Assembly: GCA_900543325.1 (NCBI GenBank)
Contig: UQQU01000003.1
Coordinates: forward strand, 1-64,000
DNA from: an uncultured Clostridium sp.
Lineage (GTDB): Bacteria; Bacillota; Clostridia; Clostridiales; Clostridiaceae
DNA length: 64,000 nt
Direction of reading: 5' to 3'
Made by a program: the position numbers and the translations under genes. Positions 35,247 to 45,263 of the stretch are shown one piece after another. Position 1 is the first letter of the stretch. Each line of letters opens with the position of its first letter. Below the pieces are notes generated by a model, which did no database searches, was not told the origin of the DNA, and worked only from the letters and a program-made list of their open reading frames with translations.

Positions 35247-36143
35247 TTATCCTTTAACTGCTCCTATAGTTACACCACTTACAAAGTATTTTTGAATAAA
35301 TGGATAAACTAATATAATTGGCCCAGTTACTATAATTGTTAATGCCATCTTTAAAGATTCGCTTGGCATACTTATTGCAGAACCTAATGAAGTTCCACCA
35401 CCAGCCTGTGCCAGTATTGTTTTATATGCCTCGATATTGTTTACAATTTTATATAAATAATATTGCAAAGAATATAAGTTTTCATTATTTATAAATAACA
35501 TTGAGTTGTACCAATCATTCCAATATCCTAATGCAATGAACATTCCAATTGTTGCTAATGCTGGTTTTACTAGTGGTAATATTATCTTGATAAATATTGT
35601 AAAATCTCCAGCTCCATCTATCTTAGCTGATTCTGTTAAAGCCTGTGGAATTCCACTCATATAGCTTTTCATAATAATTATATTAAAAACACTTAATAAT
35701 GGAGGTAATAGTAAAGATAAATAACTATCTTTTAAACCTAGGTATTTTACCATTAGAATATACCATGGAACTAATCCACCACTAAATAATGTTGTAAAGT
35801 AAAAGAAAAACGATACTTTATTTCTCCACTTAAAATCTTTTCTCTGTAACACATATGCTGTCATTGCAACTATGAATAAACCTATTGCTGTACCAATTAC
35901 AGTTAAACTTGCAGTAACTCCATAAGCTCTAAGTATTGCCATTGGTTCTTTTAAAGCAGTTTTATAAGCTTCTAATGACAATTCTTTAGGGAAGAAAGAG
36001 AAACCATTTGCTATGATTTCTTTTTCATCAGTGAAGGATCCTATTATAACCATTAAAAATGGTATTAAACATATTAATGCTACTAGTCCAATTAATGTAT
36101 AACTCAAAATATTAAATGCTTTTATATCTTTTGACTTCTTCAT
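35247..36143 (-). CDS. carbohydrate ABC importer permease (LplC/MalG type)
   Basis: 298 residues, six membrane helices. The cytoplasmic EAA loop reads ALTESAKIDGAGDFTIFIKI before KPALATIG; it docks the ATPase. The C-terminus FVSGVTIGAVKG is typical for this subfamily. It pairs with the permease at 36154-37149, 10 bp upstream. Confidence 0.9.
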   Translation of the reverse strand: MKKSKDIKAFNILSYTLIGLVALICLIPFLMVIIGSFTDEKEIIANGFSFFPKELSLEAYKTALKEPMAILRAYGVTASLTVIGTAIGLFIVAMTAYVLQRKDFKWRNKVSFFFYFTTLFSGGLVPWYILMVKYLGLKDSYLSLLLPPLLSVFNIIIMKSYMSGIPQALTESAKIDGAGDFTIFIKIILPLVKPALATIGMFIALGYWNDWYNSMLFINNENLYSLQYYLYKIVNNIEAYKTILAQAGGGTSLGSAISMPSESLKMALTIIVTGPIILVYPFIQKYFVSGVTIGAVKG

Positions 36144-36153
36144 ATTTTACCTC

Positions 36154-37149
36154 CTAGAATAATGAGTAATCTGGATCATATTTTTTAACTAAGAAATTAG
36201 TAAATACTATTGTTATTAGGCAGAATACTGATTGATATAGTCCAGCAGCTGCAGACATTCCAACTTCCCCTGATTGAAGAAGTGATCTAACTGTAAATGT
36301 ATCTATAACATCTGTTACATTAAATAATGGTCCATTATTACCTACAATTTGATAGAACATTTGGAAATCTCCTCTGAAAATATTTCCTATAGCCAATAAT
36401 GTAAGTATTATTAAAGTTGGTATTAAACTTGGAATTGTTACTTTAAAAATTCTTTGAAATATATTTGCACCATCTATTTGAGCTGCCTCATATATTTCTG
36501 TATCAATTCCCATTATGGCTGCTAAGTATAGCACTGTACCATATCCAACATTTTTCCATGCTGAAAAGAATATTAATATAAAAGGCCATACCCAGCTTGT
36601 TCCATAGAAGTTAATTTTCTCTCCTCCTAATTTTGCTATTAAAGTATTAATTGTACCATGCTCAACATTTAAAAAATTATAAGCAATCATACCAACAACA
36701 ACCCATGAAATAAAGTAAGGTAAAAACATTGCTGTTTGTGTAACTTTTTTAAAGAACTTTCCTCCAATTTCTGAAATTAATATTGCTAATCCCATTTGAA
36801 GAATTGTATTTATAACTATAAATGCTACGTTATAAAGTATAGTATTTCTTGTTACAGTCCATGCTTGTCCAGAAAGAAAGAAATATTCGAAATTATCAAA
36901 TCCTACCCATGGACTTCCAAAGATACCATCTCTAAAATTATAATTCTTAAATGCAACAATGGAACCTGTCATAGGTAAATAACTAAATAGTAAGAAATAA
37001 GCCACTGCTGGCATAAGCATTAGTAATAATATCCTATTTCTTTTAAATTGCCTTATAAAAGAAGATTCTTTATAAAAAGTTTCTGTATCCTTTTTGTTTT
37101 TAGAAAAAAATCCATTTTTAATTTTTTTACTTTCTAATCCCTTTTCCAT
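36154..37149 (-). CDS. carbohydrate ABC importer permease (LplB/MalF type)
   Basis: 331 residues with a charged N-terminal tail and six helices. EAAQIDGANIFQRIFKVTIP is the EAA loop. It is the first gene of the importer-GH42 operon, read divergently from the YesN/YesM genes 233 bp away. That arrangement suggests control by that two-component system. GAGAGG precedes the ATG. Confidence 0.9.
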   Translation of the reverse strand: MEKGLESKKIKNGFFSKNKKDTETFYKESSFIRQFKRNRILLLMLMPAVAYFLLFSYLPMTGSIVAFKNYNFRDGIFGSPWVGFDNFEYFFLSGQAWTVTRNTILYNVAFIVINTILQMGLAILISEIGGKFFKKVTQTAMFLPYFISWVVVGMIAYNFLNVEHGTINTLIAKLGGEKINFYGTSWVWPFILIFFSAWKNVGYGTVLYLAAIMGIDTEIYEAAQIDGANIFQRIFKVTIPSLIPTLIILTLLAIGNIFRGDFQMFYQIVGNNGPLFNVTDVIDTFTVRSLLQSGEVGMSAAAGLYQSVFCLITIVFTNFLVKKYDPDYSLF

Positions 37150-37321
37150 TTATATCACCTCTCGTTATCGTTTTCACTCTCTGATTAAATAATAACATCT
37201 GGTAATATTTAATTTACTGGTAAAATAATTAGATACTAGTAAAATATTATTATTTTTATGATTTTTAAAATTATGATTATTTTTATAATAATTTTAAAAA
37301 TTGTTATTTTATATTTTTTAT

Positions 37322-37350
37322 TTGAATTTTTAACATAATAGTGTTATAAT
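37322..37350 (+). promoter_or_regulatory. promoter of the yesN-yesM-yesL operon
   Basis: TTGAAT (37322-37327), 17-bp spacer, TATAAT (37345-37350), 33 bp before the start codon. Confidence 0.75.
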
Positions 37351-37382
37351 CTTAACATATTTGGGTATGGAGGGAAAGTTGA

Positions 37383-38921
37383 ATGGTTAAAATCTTAATT
37401 GTAGATGATGAAAGCTATACACGTGAAGGTATATTAGACACAATATCTTGGGAAGATTTATCTATTACTGAGGTAAAAGAAGCCTTCGATGGTATAAATG
37501 CATTAGAAATATTAGAGAATTATGAGCCTGATATCATATTAACAGATGTTAGAATGCCTCGTTTAAATGGTATAGAGCTATCTTTTAAAGCTAGAGAACT
37601 TTATCCAAATTGTTCTATTATATTTATGAGTGGTTATTCAGACAAAGAATATTTAAAGTCTGCAATACACCTTAAAGCTATTAGTTATGTAGAGAAACCT
37701 ATAGATTTACATGAATTAGAAGATTCTCTTAAAACTGCAGTTGCAGAAGTTCAAAAATCTAAAATATTATATAAAAATATAAAAAATAATATAGTTTTAG
37801 ATTTAATTAATTCAAAAACTACTGATGAAATAGATGTACTTTTATCTTCTCACTATAATTTAGATACTTATATAATGTTAAAAGATAGGTTTTCTGTAAT
37901 CGTTTTTCTAAATCTAATAAACACCTTTGATTTAGATGAAAATTTATTTATATCTGAACTTGAAAAAATAATTAACATTTATAATATAAAACCTCTAATT
38001 TCATTTATTAATAAAAAACAAATTATATTAAATCTTTTTTTACCTAAAAACGATAATTCATTTATTAATAATAATGAGTTTAGTTCACTACTATATTCTA
38101 TTAATGATTATATAAATAAGTTTACTCCTTTATATATTTGTATAGGAAATGTTGTTAATAGTATTTATAATATAAAATCATCTTACAAAAACCTATGCAA
38201 AGTTGTTAATTCAACATTTTTTTATAACTATAATTCCATAATTTATTTTGATAAATTTATTGAATCAACTTACATACTTGATGATACTATTTACGATAAG
38301 TTTGAAAATTCCTTATCAAATGAAGATAAAGATGGCCTAATTTCATTAATAAATAATTTAACATGTGAAATTAAAGGATTTCCTAATACTTCAATAAGCT
38401 ATGTTAAAGATATTTATTATAAGCTTTTATTAAAGTTAATTAACTTTTCTAAGGATAGAAAAATAGATTTGTCTAACTCTTTAGATAGTAATAACTTCTT
38501 TGAAGATATACTTCAATTTAATAATATTTTTGATATAAATTATTATTTATTAGATAAAATTAATGACCTTTTTAATATATTAGATGAACGTAATAAAAAT
38601 GATAAACCTATTTTAAACATATTAAAATTTATTCATGAAAATTATTCTAATGTTAATCTTTCCTTAGAGGAAATTAGTAAAAATATATTTTTAACTCCTG
38701 CACATATATGTGTTATTTTTAAAGATTATACTAATACAACTGTAAATAAATATATTACTGAATATAGATTAGATAAGGCAAAAAAACTATTAAAAGATCC
38801 ATCTATAAAAATGAATGAAATAGCTTCTAGAGTTGGTTACAGAGATGGAAACTATTTTGCTAAAACATTTAAAAAGGAAACTGGCTATAGCCCTTCCGAA
38901 TATAGGCGTAAATTCGTATAA
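37383..38921 (+). CDS. YesN-like response regulator with AraC-type DNA-binding domain
   Basis: 512 residues. The receiver domain (1-120) has ILIVDDESYTREG, the phospho-accepting Asp in DIILTDVRMPRLNG and Lys in YVEKPIDLHE. A long middle region with no named fold (about 130-400) follows. Two AraC helix-turn-helix units sit at 410-512 (SLEEISKNIFLTPAHICVIF and MNEIASRVGYRDGNYFAKTF). The stop TAA overlaps the start ATG of the kinase gene by one base. It probably activates the divergent importer-GH42 operon. Confidence 0.92.
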   Translation: MVKILIVDDESYTREGILDTISWEDLSITEVKEAFDGINALEILENYEPDIILTDVRMPRLNGIELSFKARELYPNCSIIFMSGYSDKEYLKSAIHLKAISYVEKPIDLHELEDSLKTAVAEVQKSKILYKNIKNNIVLDLINSKTTDEIDVLLSSHYNLDTYIMLKDRFSVIVFLNLINTFDLDENLFISELEKIINIYNIKPLISFINKKQIILNLFLPKNDNSFINNNEFSSLLYSINDYINKFTPLYICIGNVVNSIYNIKSSYKNLCKVVNSTFFYNYNSIIYFDKFIESTYILDDTIYDKFENSLSNEDKDGLISLINNLTCEIKGFPNTSISYVKDIYYKLLLKLINFSKDRKIDLSNSLDSNNFFEDILQFNNIFDINYYLLDKINDLFNILDERNKNDKPILNILKFIHENYSNVNLSLEEISKNIFLTPAHICVIFKDYTNTTVNKYITEYRLDKAKKLLKDPSIKMNEIASRVGYRDGNYFAKTFKKETGYSPSEYRRKFV

Positions 38922-40720
38922 TGAAAAAATTTTTGAGCAAAATTACTTTCTTTAAAAATTTAAATTTAATACACAAATTTCTACTGACATATTGTATATT
39001 GATATTAGTTCCACTTACTACTTTATTTGGCTATACATATACTAAAATGTCTCAAATTATAGAAAGTAATATACTTGATTCAACAAAACAAGCCTTTGAT
39101 CAATCTATTGATTTTTTAACATATAAAATTTACAGAATATTTGATATATCTAATAGCTTAGCTATTGATGAAAACATAACTAATATATTAAGAAATGATC
39201 CTGATTCTTATTTACTATCAAACCAAATAGGAGATCTTGCTTATTTAAGATTATTCCTTTCTGCATATGAAAATGATAGTGATGTATCTAATATAAGCTT
39301 ATATGTAAATAATAATTTTATTTATTCAAATGATAATAAACATATTTTTAGTATGGATTCCCTAAATAATTCAAAAGCAATTAATATAATTAACACAACT
39401 AATTCTAGATTTGTATGGGGAACATCTAACTACTTTAATAATTATAATAAATCTTTAGATTATATCTCTTTATTTAAAACAGTGAAAAATCCTGATAATT
39501 TTGCAGAAGATATTGGATATTTAAAACTTAATTTCAATAAAACTTTAATTGAAGATATAATAACTAAAATTAATTCTCTTCCTAATACTATTAGCTATAT
39601 TATTAATTCTGAAGGTATTATAATCTGTTCATCTGAAAATACAGATGATATTAAATTTCTTACTGACTTAGATAAAATACAAAGTTATTCTACTACTAAT
39701 AGCTTTATTACCACATCACATAACTCAAAAAAACTTTATATCAAAAGTTCTTCAATAGATAAAACTGATTGGTATCTAGTTACAATATTACCTGAGTCAA
39801 GCGTTATTGCTAAAATAAATTCACAGCGAATTTACTTATTTTTAATTCTTATAGTTTGTGGTGGTACTTCTATTGCCCTTGCTTTTTGCTTTGTTAATTC
39901 AATTAATAAGAGATTGTCTAAAGTTATATCTGGTATGCGCTGTGTACAATCTGGTGATTTTAACCACTTTATAGAAAATGATGGCAATGATGAACTTGGA
40001 GAGTTAATCGATAGTTATAATTATATGATTGGTAAGATGTCTATTTTAATAGAAGAGCAATATAAACTTGGTAAAAGTGTAAAAAATGCTGAACTTAAGG
40101 CATTGCAATCTCAAATAAATCCACACTTTTTATATAATACATTAGATATGATAAATTGGATGTCATATAAAAAAATGAACAAAGAAATAAGTGTTGCTGT
40201 TAATACATTAGCTAAATTTTATAAGCTTTCTTTAAATAAGGGAAAAGACTTAGTTTCTATTAAAGATGAATTACAACACTCTAATTTATATGTAAATATT
40301 CAAAATATGCGCTATAATAATAGGATTTCTTTGAGAATTAATGTAGATGAACAAATATATAATTATTTAATTCCAAAAATAACACTACAACCAATCTTAG
40401 AAAATGCTATTAATCATGGAATCCTTGGCAAAGGTGAAGGAAATGGTCTTATTTCTATATTAGGTTACTCTACTAATTCTGATATAGTTTTAATAATAGC
40501 TGATGATGGAATAGGTATAAAAGAGGACAAGCTTAATTTATTACTTTCAAATAATTTATCCTCTGTAAAAGGAAGTGGTTATGGTTTAAAAAATATAAAT
40601 AAAAGAATTAAACTTTTATATGGAGAAAATTATGGCCTTTCCTTTGAAAGTAATTATGGTTATGGTACAAAAGTTAAAATAACAATTCCAAAAATCGAAA
40701 AAACAGATAAAACTTTTTAA
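38921..40720 (+). CDS. YesM-like sensor histidine kinase
   Basis: 599 residues. There is a membrane helix at about 20-42, an extracellular sensor domain with a Cache-like look (to about 300), a second helix (about 305-328), a HAMP domain, then the His_kinase domain with SQINPHFLYNTLDMINWM (phospho-accepting His) and a HATPase with ILENAINHGI and DDGIGI. In this family the extracellular part often senses sugars, alone or with a binding protein. Cotranscribed with the YesN-like gene. Confidence 0.92.
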   Translation: MKKFLSKITFFKNLNLIHKFLLTYCILILVPLTTLFGYTYTKMSQIIESNILDSTKQAFDQSIDFLTYKIYRIFDISNSLAIDENITNILRNDPDSYLLSNQIGDLAYLRLFLSAYENDSDVSNISLYVNNNFIYSNDNKHIFSMDSLNNSKAINIINTTNSRFVWGTSNYFNNYNKSLDYISLFKTVKNPDNFAEDIGYLKLNFNKTLIEDIITKINSLPNTISYIINSEGIIICSSENTDDIKFLTDLDKIQSYSTTNSFITTSHNSKKLYIKSSSIDKTDWYLVTILPESSVIAKINSQRIYLFLILIVCGGTSIALAFCFVNSINKRLSKVISGMRCVQSGDFNHFIENDGNDELGELIDSYNYMIGKMSILIEEQYKLGKSVKNAELKALQSQINPHFLYNTLDMINWMSYKKMNKEISVAVNTLAKFYKLSLNKGKDLVSIKDELQHSNLYVNIQNMRYNNRISLRINVDEQIYNYLIPKITLQPILENAINHGILGKGEGNGLISILGYSTNSDIVLIIADDGIGIKEDKLNLLLSNNLSSVKGSGYGLKNINKRIKLLYGENYGLSFESNYGYGTKVKITIPKIEKTDKTF

Positions 40721-40737
40721 AATGTGAGGTATTAACT

Positions 40738-41439
40738 ATGGGAAAACAACGAGAATTTTATGATAAACCACTATTTTCATTATTAAATCATATTAGCTGG
40801 CTTTTATTAGGAGGGCTTTATTTTATACTTCTTAATATTCCACTTATTTTCTTTTACACAGTAACATCAGTAGATATAAATCAATTTAGTATAATTTTAC
40901 TCTTTATTTGTCTAATTCCATTTGGACTAGCACTTGGAGCTCTATACTCTACTATGGGTGAAATAATTAGAGAGAAGGATATTTCATTCTCTTCATACTT
41001 TTTTAAAGCATATAAAAATAATTTTAAATCAAACCTAAAATTATGGTTTTTAGAGTTAATACTATTAACTATTTTCTTTGTTGATTATCAATATTTTTAT
41101 TTAAATATGCCTACTAAAGGTCTTCATATTATCTTTTTGATATTAGGTATTTTTGTGCTTATATTAGGGCTATATGCATTTCCTATTAACTGTAGATTTA
41201 ATGTTAAATTAAAAGATTTAATAATATTATCTTTTTATTACTCCATAAAAAGATTCCATATAACATTATTAAAAATAGTTATAACTCTATTAGCATTTTT
41301 CATAGTTTCTAAGATTCATGCAATATTAGTTTTATTTATACCAAGCATATTATGTTACGTACTAACTATATATGATATGCCAATTTTTTCTGAACTAGAG
41401 CAAAGATTTTTATCTCAAAATAAAGCAACAGCTAATTAA
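40738..41439 (+). CDS. YesL-like DUF624 membrane protein
   Basis: 233 residues, four or five hydrophobic helices, DUF624 pattern (LNIPLIFF near the N-terminus, FPINCRFN in the middle). Family members sit next to YesMN-type systems and carbohydrate importers; their role is unknown. Third gene of the operon, 17 bp after the kinase, ended by a strong terminator. Confidence 0.85.
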   Translation: MGKQREFYDKPLFSLLNHISWLLLGGLYFILLNIPLIFFYTVTSVDINQFSIILLFICLIPFGLALGALYSTMGEIIREKDISFSSYFFKAYKNNFKSNLKLWFLELILLTIFFVDYQYFYLNMPTKGLHIIFLILGIFVLILGLYAFPINCRFNVKLKDLIILSFYYSIKRFHITLLKIVITLLAFFIVSKIHAILVLFIPSILCYVLTIYDMPIFSELEQRFLSQNKATAN

Positions 41440-41445
41440 CAAAAA

Positions 41446-41490
41446 TAATGCTATGACAGAATATAACTTCTTTCATAGCATTACTTTTTT
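41446..41490. terminator. bidirectional terminator
   Basis: TAATGCTATGA and TCATAGCATTA form an 11-bp stem followed by TTTTTT, between convergent yesL and the glycerophosphodiesterase gene. Confidence 0.85.
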
Positions 41491-41494
41491 ATAT

Positions 41495-42217
41495 CTATTT
41501 TTCATTTATAATTTCATTTAATAAATCTGGATAGTCAGTAAAAATTCCATTAACATCTGCTGCAATTAATTTTCTCATATAAATTGGACTATTGACTGTA
41601 TAAATATTCACTTTAATATTGTTTTTATTAGCCTCTTCTATAAGTTCTTCTGAAACTAATCTTAAGTCAGGATGTATTGCATTTGTTCCAAATTCTTTAG
41701 CATATTGTACTACATTTTCTATAGGTTTAGAATATAACAAGCCTGTCTCAAATTCACCATCTATTTCTCTACAAATTCTTATAGATTCATGATTAAAACT
41801 TGATAATACTATTTGCTTCTTTAATCCATGTCTATTAACTAACTCAATTACATCTCTTTCTATTCCTTCATAATGTATCTTATCTGTCTTTAACTCTATA
41901 TTTAATATAACATTAGTCTCTTTTACAAGGTCTAATACTTCTTCCAAAGTAGGTATTCTACACTCTATGTTATTTTCAAAATTTTTATTTCTACATTTAA
42001 ATCTTCTAAGCTCTTCTAATGTCATATCTTTAACTAGGCCTTTTCCTTTAAAAGTACGCTGAATATCCTCATCGTGTATGACTACTAGTTTATTATCTTT
42101 AGTTTTATGAACATCAATTTCAAGTCCATTTGCTCCTGTTTTTATTCCTTCTTTTAAAGATAATAGGGTATTTTCCGGATAATAATTACTAGCTCCTCTA
42201 TGAGCAAAATTTATCAT
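41495..42217 (-). CDS. ugpQ: glycerophosphodiester phosphodiesterase
   Basis: 240 residues, GDPD fold. AHRGASNYYPENTLLS holds the catalytic His and Arg, LEIDVHKTKDNKLVVIHD the metal ligands and second His, and LNIELK the next Glu. No signal peptide, so it acts on imported glycerophosphodiesters, releasing glycerol 3-phosphate. Last gene of the Ugp-like operon. Confidence 0.9.
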   Translation of the reverse strand: MINFAHRGASNYYPENTLLSLKEGIKTGANGLEIDVHKTKDNKLVVIHDEDIQRTFKGKGLVKDMTLEELRRFKCRNKNFENNIECRIPTLEEVLDLVKETNVILNIELKTDKIHYEGIERDVIELVNRHGLKKQIVLSSFNHESIRICREIDGEFETGLLYSKPIENVVQYAKEFGTNAIHPDLRLVSEELIEEANKNNIKVNIYTVNSPIYMRKLIAADVNGIFTDYPDLLNEIINEK

Positions 42218-42241
42218 AATATTCTCCCCTCCTTATATTTA

Positions 42242-43027
42242 CTATATTATTTTTAATGTCTTTAAAGCATTATATACCCCTCTTTGATTAATATCATCAG
42301 TTACTAAACTAGCCTTCTCCTTTAATTCCTTACAAGCATTCCCCATTGCTACACCAAAATCAACCTCTTCAAACATTTCTAAATCGTTAAACCCATCTCC
42401 AAAAGCAAAATACTTAATATTTTCGTTCTTACTTATACTTCTAATATATCTAATTGCACTACCTTTACTACATTCACCATTAAATATATCATAACCATCA
42501 TTAATATCTATTAATTTAACAAACTTAAACATGTCATACTTACTTATTAATTCACTAATATGCTTTTTATTAATATTGGCATTTAACTGAAAAACTTCAT
42601 ACTCACATATATTATTGACTATTTTATCTTCAATCTTATCTATTTTCATATTATATTTTCCAGAGAAGTCTTTTATCCATTTGCTTTCTGTCTTTCCAAC
42701 ACTTTTATCTAATAAATGCAAACAATAAGGAATATTATTCTCTTCAAAATATTTTACCATATTTTTCACCATGTTTTTATTCATAAATTTCTTATAAATT
42801 ACCTTATTATTTACTGTTATTAAAGAACCATTAGCACTTACTATTGTATTAAACATATCACAAAAATTTTCCTGTTTAACCATAGCAAGAGATCTTCCCG
42901 TTGCTATAGCTACATCTATTCCATTATTTTTACACATATTTATACCTTTAATAGTATAGTCACATATTACATTTTTTTCTCTACAAACTAATGTATTATC
43001 CACATCGAAAAATATAGTTTTTTTCAT
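42242..43027 (-). CDS. HAD-superfamily (Cof-type, IIB) phosphatase
   Basis: 261 residues. Motif I is FFDVDNTLV, motif II AIATGRS, motif III is a Lys before AIRYIRS, and motif IV FGDGFNDLEMFE. The C2b cap lies at about 85-180. These enzymes dephosphorylate sugar phosphates and similar metabolites. Its place between the importer and ugpQ suggests a phosphorylated product of this pathway, but the substrate cannot be read from sequence. Gap of 24 bp to ugpQ. Confidence 0.87.
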   Translation of the reverse strand: MKKTIFFDVDNTLVCREKNVICDYTIKGINMCKNNGIDVAIATGRSLAMVKQENFCDMFNTIVSANGSLITVNNKVIYKKFMNKNMVKNMVKYFEENNIPYCLHLLDKSVGKTESKWIKDFSGKYNMKIDKIEDKIVNNICEYEVFQLNANINKKHISELISKYDMFKFVKLIDINDGYDIFNGECSKGSAIRYIRSISKNENIKYFAFGDGFNDLEMFEEVDFGVAMGNACKELKEKASLVTDDINQRGVYNALKTLKII

Positions 43028-43059
43028 ATTATTTCTCTCCTAGATTACTTAAATATATA

Positions 43060-44400
43060 TTATTTATTTGATTTATTATATTTTTCTAATGCACTATTAA
43101 TTGTTTTTGCCATATTATCTACTGCAGTTTCAGGTGTTATTTCATCATTTAATACTTTTTCTATATTTTCCTCTATTGATGCTCTAGCCTCTGGGAATAC
43201 CCCTAAAACAGCCCCTGAATTATTATTTTCTTCTCTTAATTGTTCTATTGCAGTCTTAAATTCTGGATTTGCATCTAAGTATTCATTCATTTCTGATAAT
43301 TCATAGGCTTCTGTTGAAACTGAAAAATATCCTGTTGCTTGAGCCCATTTAACTTGAGTTTCTGCTGAAACCATAAATTTAATAAATTCAAAAGCTGCAT
43401 TTTCCTTTTCTTCATCGCCTTTATCCATTATCCATAAAGAAGCTCCTCCAACAGATACTCCTCCTTCATCACCTTCTAAAACTGCTGGAAAATATGCCGT
43501 TCCTAATTCAAAACTATCACCTATTTTACTCTTTAAATCACCTAAATTAGCCGTTGAAGCAACTATCATTGCAACATTTCCTGATGAAAAAGCATCTAAT
43601 GTGTTTTGACCATCTCTACCAAAATTACCTACAACTCCAGAATCAACAAGTGTTTTCCATCCTTCAACGATATTTAATGCCCCATTATTAGAGTCAAATA
43701 CAACCTCTGTTGCATCTCCACTTCTTCCATTACCTTCATTAGCATAATCTAATCCTTGCTTAATTAAGAATTGTTCAAAGAACCATCCATATATTTGCAT
43801 TGCATATCCATATCTTGAAACTTTATTTCCATTTTTAACAGCTAACTTATTAGCTACTTCTATTATTTCATCAAAATTAGTTGGAATATCTTCATCTGTT
43901 AAACCAGCTTCAGTAAATGCTGTTTTATTATAAAATAAAATTGGAGTTGAACTATTAAATGGCATAGAATATAATTTACCACCTATAGTGTAATAATCTA
44001 ATATATTCTTTTCTAAAGATGATATATCATAATCATTTTTATCTACCATATCTTGTATTGGTATTGCATATTCACTATCTATCATCCATTTAGTTCCAAT
44101 ATCATATAATTGCATAACATCTGGACCTGAATTACTTAATGCTGAGCTCTTAAGCTTATTTATTGAATCATCATAACTTCCTTGATATTCTGCTATCACC
44201 GTAATATTGTCTTGTGAACTATTAAATTCCTCAACCAATGAATTTATAGCTTCTCCCCCTTTTCCTCCCATAGAGTGCCAAAATGTTATTTCAGTATTTT
44301 CTCCTGTTTTATTACTCCCTACTGAATTATTTGAACATCCTGCCAATGATGTAACCCCTAAAATTACTGCTAATGTCATTGATAATAATCTTCTTTTCAT
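43060..44400 (-). CDS. ABC importer solute-binding lipoprotein (UgpB-like)
   Basis: 446 residues from ATG 44400, 7 nt after GAGGG; another ATG 6 bp upstream is too close. The lipoprotein signal ends SLAGCSN. A family 1 binding protein (ITFWHSMGGKGGEAINSLVE, as in UgpB). With the adjacent UgpA/UgpE-like permeases and ugpQ it probably binds glycerol 3-phosphate or glycerophosphodiesters; the sugar-binding relatives are close. Confidence 0.87.
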   Translation of the reverse strand: MKRRLLSMTLAVILGVTSLAGCSNNSVGSNKTGENTEITFWHSMGGKGGEAINSLVEEFNSSQDNITVIAEYQGSYDDSINKLKSSALSNSGPDVMQLYDIGTKWMIDSEYAIPIQDMVDKNDYDISSLEKNILDYYTIGGKLYSMPFNSSTPILFYNKTAFTEAGLTDEDIPTNFDEIIEVANKLAVKNGNKVSRYGYAMQIYGWFFEQFLIKQGLDYANEGNGRSGDATEVVFDSNNGALNIVEGWKTLVDSGVVGNFGRDGQNTLDAFSSGNVAMIVASTANLGDLKSKIGDSFELGTAYFPAVLEGDEGGVSVGGASLWIMDKGDEEKENAAFEFIKFMVSAETQVKWAQATGYFSVSTEAYELSEMNEYLDANPEFKTAIEQLREENNNSGAVLGVFPEARASIEENIEKVLNDEITPETAVDNMAKTINSALEKYNKSNK

Positions 44401-44438
44401 TCCCATTCCCTCACTTTTCTCTAATTTTTAATTACTCT

Positions 44439-45263
44439 TTATCCCTTAACTGCACCTGCAGTCATACCTTTTACTAATTGCTTTTGACCTAATAGAAATA
44501 TAAATACTGACGGTATTAAAATTAATATTGCTCCTGCTAAAACTACACTATAGTTACTACCCTCTGAATATTGAAGCATACTTATTCCTATTTGAACTGT
44601 TCTATTATTTCCATTATTTATTGTTAATAATGGCCATAAATATTGATTCCAGGTATTAATAAATACATATATAGATAAAGATGCTATTGCTGGTTTAGAT
44701 ACAGGTATTAAAATCTTAAATAAAAATTTTAAATTCCCACAGCCATCAATTTTAGCTGCCTCTCTTATTTCCTTTGGAATTGTTAAATAAAATTGTCTCA
44801 TTAAAAAAATTCCCATAGCTGATGTTAAAAATGGTACTATAAGAACTTGTAAGCTATCATTCCATCCCCATGAACTTACAGTTAGAAAATTTGATATAAC
44901 TGTAGTTTCTGCTGGTATCATCATTGTAGATAATACCATTAAGAATAATAAGTTTTTCCCTTTAAAATCATAAAAGGCAAATGCATAGGCAACCAAACTT
45001 GCTGTTATAACTTGTCCTACCGTAACACATATAGAAACAATAAAACTATTAGCTATAAACTTTAAAAGAGGTACTGTATTTAATGCAGCTTTAAAATTAT
45101 CTAAAGTTAATGTACTTGGAATAATTTTATGTGGATATTTAGTCATTTCAGTTTGACTCATAAAACTTAAACTTAATGCATATAAAAGCGGAAAAATAAT
45201 TAGTAATCCAACAAATATACTTAATATAGTTAGTATAATTTTATTTCTTTTACGCTTACTCAT
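44439..45263 (-). CDS. ABC importer permease (UgpE-like)
   Basis: 274 residues, six helices, EAA loop IREAAKIDGCGNLKFLFKIL, C-terminus LVKGMTAGAVKG. Its ATG overlaps the stop of the upstream permease by one base. No ATPase gene in the operon. Confidence 0.88.
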   Translation of the reverse strand: MSKRKRNKIILTILSIFVGLLIIFPLLYALSLSFMSQTEMTKYPHKIIPSTLTLDNFKAALNTVPLLKFIANSFIVSICVTVGQVITASLVAYAFAFYDFKGKNLLFLMVLSTMMIPAETTVISNFLTVSSWGWNDSLQVLIVPFLTSAMGIFLMRQFYLTIPKEIREAAKIDGCGNLKFLFKILIPVSKPAIASLSIYVFINTWNQYLWPLLTINNGNNRTVQIGISMLQYSEGSNYSVVLAGAILILIPSVFIFLLGQKQLVKGMTAGAVKG